A stretch of 9,770 bases of DNA from an uncultured archaeon A07HN63 (GTDB taxonomy: Archaea > Halobacteriota > Halobacteria > Halobacteriales > Haloferacaceae). The notes under the pieces were generated by a model, which worked only from the letters and a program-made list of their open reading frames with translations, searched no databases and was not told the origin of the DNA. Shown in pieces: positions 6,583-9,770 of this stretch (position 1 is its first letter; each line of letters opens with the position of its first letter). Location of the stretch: the NCBI GenBank assembly GCA_000496215.1, contig KI543214.1, forward strand, positions 63,441-73,210, written 5' to 3'. The position numbers and the translations under genes were made by a program.

Positions 6583-6891
6583 TCAGCCGGCGCGCTGGAG
6601 TTCGATGACGAACACCGCTCCGTTCGGCTCGTTGTCTTCGACTCAAACCGCCCCGTTGTATCCTTCGAGAAGTGTACGAACGAGGTAGAGCCCGATGCCG
6701 GTGTCCGCGCTCTCCTGGATTGTCGCCAGATACGCCTCGCCGGTCACGTCGACGTGGTCGGATAGCATGTCGGCGTAGGAGGTGATGAGCTGGAGATCGT
6801 TGCGGATGTCGTGACGGAGAACCTCGTTGAGCGTCGCCAGATCGTCGCGCTGCTCGGCAGATAGCTCCCGGACGGCCGATTCTGTCGTCAT
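6583..6891 (-). pseudogene. Histidine kinase remnant (internal deletion, stop codon)
   Basis: The frame encodes a haloarchaeal sensor kinase fragment. Residues about 9-40 carry the H-box LNEVLRHDIRNDLQLITSYA, with the phospho-accepting His in RHDIRND, then HVDVTGEAYLATIQES. Immediately after that comes DTGIGLYLVRTLLEGYNGAV, the last glycine box and final helix of the ATPase domain. The second dimerisation helix, N-box, G1 and F-box are absent, so an in-frame deletion of roughly a hundred codons is inferred near 6700-6712. A TGA at 6643-6645 stands where these kinases usually have Trp (GAVWVEDNE). Past it the same frame continues with VEDNEPNGAVFVIELQRAG to a stop at 6583. No sensor domain precedes the H-box. 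It cannot bind ATP. The open frame extends upstream to 6966, but ATG 6891 (MTTESAVRELS) looks more natural. Confidence 0.8.
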
Positions 6892-7077
6892 TCGCTTTCT
6901 ATACACTTGCTGCAGTTTGACGAGTATAGATAGTATCCTCTTTGCGGTGGTCTGGAGACAGGACAACTCGATTAGATAGTTGTTTCAGTACGATATAAGC
7001 GAATCTCTCTATTTATACCGGGAACGATGCAACGAGAGCGACGGTTCCGGGTCGGCGGGTCGACACAACGGAGAAAC

Positions 7078-7818
7078 TCAGACGACCGTCAGTAGCGCCT
7101 CCGAGGCGACGCTGACGATAGCCTCCCAGAAACTATTGTAGCCGAGGACGGCTGTCGGGCCCGTCGCAATTCCGAGCACCGTGTCCAGTCCGAAGAAGGC
7201 GAACAGCCCCGCGCCCGCGTAGTGCGCTTTTCGAATATCGAACCGGTGGGCGAAGGTGTGGAAGAAGTAGGCGTTGGCGAGGCTGACCGGAATGATGACG
7301 AACATTTCGCCGAACCAGATCGCAGCTGTTGTCCCGTACTGAGCCGCCAAGCCGATGGTGATGAGCTGGGTCTTGTCGCCGAACTCGCCGGCAGCCATCA
7401 TCGTGAAGATGGTCAAGAACTCGCCGAGTTGGCCGCCGATTGTGTAGCCGAAGGCGTCAAACTCCGGGTTGATGTCGCCGATACGACTCCCGACGACACC
7501 GCCATCTGTCTGGGATGGGCTCCCGCTACCGCGGTCCGACCCCTCCGGAGCCGACCGAACAAGAAGGACGGCGAACAACAGGAAGAGCCCGGCGGTGATC
7601 CCATCGAGGGCGACCCCCGGCAGCACACGCTGGAGTGCCTCGCCGAACAGGATTTCGAGGATGGTCCAGCCGGCGAAGGCCGTGCCAGCAGCAGAGACAA
7701 CGAGCAACGGTCTGAATCGGGTCGACAGCCCGGCGATGATGAACTGCACCTTCTCGCCCGGGAGAACGGTAAGCTGTGCGATGGCCGCGATCACCATGAT
7801 CTCGACGAACGTGGTCAT
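7078..7818 (-). CDS. UPF0016 / GDT1 (TMEM165) family cation transporter
   Basis: A 246-residue integral membrane protein made of two homologous three-helix halves, with a polar Gly/Ser loop at about 90-125 between them. The second half carries the family signature E145-F-G-D-K-T150 (AAGEFGDKTQLITIGLA). The first half has LPGEKVQ (19-25) at the matching place, so its leading Glu is lost and Asp is replaced by Glu. Characterised relatives move Mn2+ or Ca2+ out of the cytoplasm, usually against H+ or Na+; Mn2+ efflux is the best guess here. I chose ATG 7818 over ATG 7854 because a Shine-Dalgarno sequence (GGAGGG) ends 5 bases before it and the family begins MTTFVEI. Palindromes in the promoter suggest metal-responsive control. 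Upstream it diverges from the M42 peptidase gene. Confidence 0.85.
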   Translation of the reverse strand: MTTFVEIMVIAAIAQLTVLPGEKVQFIIAGLSTRFRPLLVVSAAGTAFAGWTILEILFGEALQRVLPGVALDGITAGLFLLFAVLLVRSAPEGSDRGSGSPSQTDGGVVGSRIGDINPEFDAFGYTIGGQLGEFLTIFTMMAAGEFGDKTQLITIGLAAQYGTTAAIWFGEMFVIIPVSLANAYFFHTFAHRFDIRKAHYAGAGLFAFFGLDTVLGIATGPTAVLGYNSFWEAIVSVASEALLTVV

Positions 7819-7822
7819 TCGA

Positions 7823-7829
7823 TCCCTCC
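7823..7829 (-). promoter_or_regulatory. Shine-Dalgarno site that sets the UPF0016 start
   Basis: On the minus strand CGGAGGG precedes ATG 7818 by about five bases and matches the CCTCC core of the haloarchaeal 16S rRNA tail. It shows that this transcript has a leader, unlike most genes in the window, and decides for 7818 over the ATG at 7854. Confidence 0.6.
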
Positions 7830-7846
7830 GTAATCGGATTTTGGCA

Positions 7847-7876
7847 TTAGACATCTAAAGATTAGACGCTTCTAAT
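7847..7876. promoter_or_regulatory. Double TTAGA/TCTAA palindrome, probable operator
   Basis: Two palindromes sit side by side: TTAGA-CA-TCTAA (7847-7858) and ATTAGA-CGCT-TCTAAT (7861-7876), with centres 16 bases apart. On the minus strand the AT-rich run TTAAATTA (7873-7880) overlaps the outer palindrome and is the likely TATA region of the UPF0016 gene. A dimeric repressor bound here would block transcription initiation. The TTAGx-N4-xCTAA layout resembles sites of DtxR/MntR-type metal regulators, which suits a Mn2+/Ca2+ exporter, but the regulator is inferred. Confidence 0.5.
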
Positions 7877-7885
7877 TTAACCCTT

Positions 7886-7908
7886 CTGGCTCGTGAATCA
7901 GGAGCCAG
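7886..7908. repeat. GC-rich inverted repeat between divergent genes
   Basis: CTGGCTC and GAGCCAG form perfect 7-base arms around a 9-base loop. The repeat lies between the divergent UPF0016 and M42 peptidase promoters, about 20 bases upstream of the latter's TATA-like region. It could be a regulator site or a hairpin; there is no T-run after it, so it is not an obvious terminator. Confidence 0.35.
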
Positions 7909-7925
7909 CAGGGATCCAGAAACGT

Positions 7926-7934
7926 GATATTGAT
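7926..7934 (+). promoter_or_regulatory. Weak TATA-like box for the M42 peptidase
   Basis: GATATTGAT is centred about 30 bases before the ATG at 7960. It is a weak match in an otherwise GC-rich stretch. It would give a leaderless transcript and supports 7960 over the in-frame ATG at 7924. Confidence 0.3.
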
Positions 7935-7959
7935 ACGGCTGGTAGCGGTTCGCATACTC

Positions 7960-9024
7960 ATGAACGACTCACAGCGTGAGTTCCTCGAATCGTTGCTCTC
8001 GACGCCCAGCCCTTCCGGCTTCGAGACCGACGGCCAGCAGGTCTGGATCGACTACGTGGGCGAGTTCGCCGACGAGGTTCGGACCGACGACTACGGCAAC
8101 GCGGTCGCCGTCCACGAGGGCAGCGGCGACGGCCCGGAGATCGCCTTCGCAGGTCACGCCGACGAGATCGGGTTCATCGTCCGCGATATCCTTGATGACG
8201 GCTTTCTGCGGATCGGCCGTATCGGCGGCTCCGACCGCACGATATCGCAGGGCCAGCATGTCACGGTCCACACCGACGACGGGCCCCTGCAGGGCGTCAT
8301 CGGCCAGACGGCGATCCACCTGCGGGACACCGGCAGCGAGGAGTACACCGACATCGCCGGCCAGTTCGTCGACATCGGCGCGGCCGACAGCGACGAGGCC
8401 GAAGAGCTGGTCGAGGTCGGCGACCCGCTGACGTTCTCGACGGAGCTGTTCGACCTTCACGGCAGCCGGCTCTCGGCCCGCGGGATGGACAACCGCGTCG
8501 GGACGTGGAGCGCGGCCGAGGGGCTGCGCCACGCTGTCGAAAGCGATGTCGACGCCACGGTGTACGCCGTGAGCACGGTTCAGGAGGAGGTCGGCATCAA
8601 GGGTGCACAGATGGTCGGCTTCGAACTCGACCCTGACGCCGCCATCGCCATCGACGTGACCCACGCCACCGACAACCCCGACGTGAGCGGCGAGCACCGC
8701 GGCCCGGTTGAACTCGGCGAGGGGCCCGTCGTCTCCCGTGGTAGCGCGAACCATCCGAATGTGGTCGAACTCGCACGCGACGCCGCCGAGGCGGCCGATA
8801 TCGATGTCCAGCTACAGGCGACGGGGACGCGAACCGGCACCGACGCCGACGCCTTCTACACCAGTCGGAGCGGGATTCCGTCGCTCAACCTCGGGATTCC
8901 GAACCGGTACATGCACACGCCGGTCGAAGTGATCGACACCGACGATCTGGACCGCGTGGCGTCACTACTTGGCTCAGTAGCTGAACAGGCTGGTGAGATC
9001 AGCTCCTTCGCAGTCGATATTTGA
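7960..9024 (+). CDS. M42-family metallo-aminopeptidase (TET-like)
   Basis: A 354-residue cytoplasmic peptidase of the M42 family, whose archaeal members form dodecameric tetrahedral (TET) particles that trim N-terminal residues from peptides left by the proteasome. All expected two-metal site residues are present: His66 in AGHADEIGF, bridging Asp177 in ARGMDNRVG, catalytic Glu209 and ligand Glu210 in STVQEEVGIKGA, Asp232 in AIDVTHATD, and His319 in RYMHTPVEV. Residues about 70-160 form the lid/dimerisation domain. The length and N-terminus (LLSTPSPSGFE) are normal for the family, and the high Asp/Glu content is salt adaptation. Substrate preference (Leu, Glu or Lys type) cannot be told. I chose ATG 7960; the ATG at 7924 would add 12 hydrophobic residues not seen in the family. 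The gene is monocistronic. Confidence 0.9.
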   Translation: MNDSQREFLESLLSTPSPSGFETDGQQVWIDYVGEFADEVRTDDYGNAVAVHEGSGDGPEIAFAGHADEIGFIVRDILDDGFLRIGRIGGSDRTISQGQHVTVHTDDGPLQGVIGQTAIHLRDTGSEEYTDIAGQFVDIGAADSDEAEELVEVGDPLTFSTELFDLHGSRLSARGMDNRVGTWSAAEGLRHAVESDVDATVYAVSTVQEEVGIKGAQMVGFELDPDAAIAIDVTHATDNPDVSGEHRGPVELGEGPVVSRGSANHPNVVELARDAAEAADIDVQLQATGTRTGTDADAFYTSRSGIPSLNLGIPNRYMHTPVEVIDTDDLDRVASLLGSVAEQAGEISSFAVDI

Positions 9025-9056
9025 TCTCGGCTCGTCGAGAGCTGCTTTCGAACGCC

Positions 9057-9105
9057 TGTTGTGGGAGTCACCAACATCATTATACTGTTGGAGTTCATAA
9101 CAACA
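9057..9105. promoter_or_regulatory. Tandem TGTTG-N10-CAACA palindromes flanking a TATA box
   Basis: Two 20-base imperfect palindromes share the same layout: TGTTG at 9057-9061 with CAACA at 9072-9076, and TGTTG at 9086-9090 with CAACA at 9101-9105. The 9-base spacer (9077-9085) contains ATTATA, centred about 26 bases before the toxin ATG at 9107. The second palindrome ends one base before that ATG. Repressor dimers on both copies would enclose the TATA box, as expected for an autoregulated toxin-antitoxin promoter. Binding by the TumA-like protein is inferred. Confidence 0.55.
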
Positions 9106-9106
9106 G

Positions 9107-9424
9107 ATGATGGGCGGGGACGATTCGGCCACGCTTCTCCTGCGCGAGCGGGAGAACTTTGCCATGCGATACGCCGAAGTGCGAGCGTGGGATGTCCCCG
9201 ACTCCGAGCGGTATACGGACGGCGTGAAATACAGCTTCCAGTACGGGGAACTCGACGGCGAGACTATCTTCCGGTACGATAACTTTCCGGATCATCCCGG
9301 TGCTGCACACCATCACAAACACACCCAAGACGGAACGGTCGAAGCAGTCGATTTCACGGGGATACTTTCCCTGTATCGACAGTTCAAATCCGAGGTGAAC
9401 GATCATGGCCACAACTGGCAGTAA
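9107..9424 (+). CDS. tumE: TumE-family toxin (DUF6516)
   Basis: A 105-residue protein that fits the DUF6516/TumE toxin family: an N-terminal strand region with ENFAMRYAEVRAWDVPDSER, then GVKYSFQYGELDGETIFRYDN (39-59), a His cluster HHHKH (68-72), and the terminal helix FTGILSLYRQFKSEV (83-97). The RYDN and HHxH motifs are the most family-like and may form the active centre. TumE proteins are toxins of TumE/TumA type II modules; their target cannot be told from this sequence. It is the first gene of the pair and overlaps the antitoxin start by 20 bases. ATG 9107 and ATG 9110 are both possible; a TATA box and paired palindromes directly upstream fit a leaderless, autoregulated transcript. The reading frame is intact. 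The symbol is by family, not by proven function. Confidence 0.75.
   Translation: MMGGDDSATLLLRERENFAMRYAEVRAWDVPDSERYTDGVKYSFQYGELDGETIFRYDNFPDHPGAAHHHKHTQDGTVEAVDFTGILSLYRQFKSEVNDHGHNWQ
9392..9398 (+). promoter_or_regulatory. Strong ribosome binding site for the antitoxin
   Basis: GAGGTGA inside the end of the toxin gene is a perfect match to the TCACCTC of the haloarchaeal 16S rRNA tail, six bases before ATG 9405. It is the strongest such site in the window and would favour antitoxin synthesis from the shared transcript. Confidence 0.6.
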
Positions 9425-9770
9425 CCAACCTGACGATGCCGAACGCGTCCTGCATATCCGTTTCGAGCGGAGCAACACAGAGCGGATCGAGGAGACACTC
9501 CGCGGGATCGATGCCGATGACGATCCGGAGCCGTACTTCGAGTGTACGTTCCACGACTCGGACCAGCTCCACCAGGTGACGCGGCCGACGAACCTCGAAC
9601 TCCTCCGCACGATTGCGACCACGGAACCCGACAGTATCCGAGAATTCGCCCGGGTGTCGACCGCGACGTGCGGCAGGTTCACCGCAACCTGACCGAACTG
9701 GAATCGCTTGGCCTAATCGAACTAGAGGATACGGGTCAGTCGAAGCGACCGACTGTGTGGTACGATTCTA
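9405..9770 (+). pseudogene. tumA: TumA-like winged-helix antitoxin, frameshifted, cut by window end
   Basis: The first 84 codons give an N-terminal dimer-like part (ERVLHIRFERSNTERIEETL) and the start of a winged helix (PTNLELLRTIATTEPDSIREFARV). In this frame it ends at 9692 after 11 unrelated residues. If reading moves back one base at 9656, the family sequence continues seamlessly: VDRDVRQVHRNLTELESLGL, then IELEDTGQSKRPTVWYDS to the window edge. This equals loss of one base, such as GTC-GTC becoming GTGTC near 9654-9658. The truncated product lacks the recognition helix and wing. A real mutation, a sequencing error and recoding are all possible; no canonical slippery heptamer is seen. HTH antitoxins of this kind neutralise TumE and repress their own promoter. 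The gene overlaps the toxin's end. Confidence 0.65.

Noticed and set aside
7222..7833. 203-residue plus-strand frame opposite the UPF0016 gene
   Set aside because: It is a GC-rich shadow of the minus-strand gene; the minus strand carries the EFGDKT motif and membrane helices.
7969..8754. 261-residue minus-strand frame opposite the M42 peptidase
   Set aside because: It is a long shadow frame due to high third-position GC; the plus strand has all the M42 metal ligands.
9645..9665. Programmed -1 frameshifting in the antitoxin
   Set aside because: The break would fit a -1 step, but there is no X-XXY-YYZ heptamer and I see no downstream hairpin. A base deletion or sequence error is simpler.
1..9770. 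tRNA, rRNA or CRISPR array
   Set aside because: No T-loop pattern, rRNA segment or regularly spaced repeats were seen on either strand.

Overview
The window looks like chromosomal DNA from a halophilic archaeon (class Halobacteria; genus not determined). The evidence is mostly GC-rich coding DNA, very acidic proteins, TATA-like boxes about 25-30 bases before start codons with no leader, TGATG/ATGA gene overlaps, and several families that are haloarchaeal or common there (DUF5805-integrase pair, haloarchaeal histidine kinase H-box, UPF0016 with an LPGEK motif).

Layout. Positions 1-790 are AT-richer and hold one unrecognised small gene (99-458) and a 332-base stretch without a gene. A two-gene module follows: a DUF5805-like DNA-binding protein (791-1207) and a tyrosine recombinase (1204-2259), overlapping by ATGA. 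After an AT-rich spacer come a ZIP-like membrane protein (2440-3342) and a thiol-redox pair: a glutaredoxin/GST-N-like protein (3399-3668) joined by TGATG to a peroxiredoxin-fold protein that lacks the peroxidatic cysteine (3668-4207). Next are a conserved hypothetical (4253-4810), a SnoaL/NTF2-like protein (4865-5287) coupled to a two-helix membrane protein (5287-5517), and, converging on them, a DUF2342-type zincin metallopeptidase (5534-6484, minus).

From 6583 to 6891 (minus) lies the relic of a haloarchaeal histidine kinase. The H-box is fused directly to the last part of the ATPase domain, and a TGG-to-TGA type stop interrupts what remains. It is followed by a UPF0016/GDT1 cation transporter (7078-7818, minus), whose promoter carries two nested TTAGA/TCTAA palindromes. 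Divergent from it is an M42-family aminopeptidase (7960-9024).

The right end is a type II-like toxin-antitoxin module: a TumE-family (DUF6516) toxin (9107-9424) and a TumA-like winged-helix antitoxin (from 9405), which has an apparent one-base frameshift and runs off the window. Two copies of a TGTTG-N10-CAACA palindrome flank its TATA box, which is the most operator-like pattern in the window.

Most genes are ordinary haloarchaeal housekeeping or accessory genes. I see no clearly new multi-gene system. The best leads are the toxin-antitoxin operator and frameshift, the UPF0016 operator, the cysteine-less redoxin and the kinase relic.
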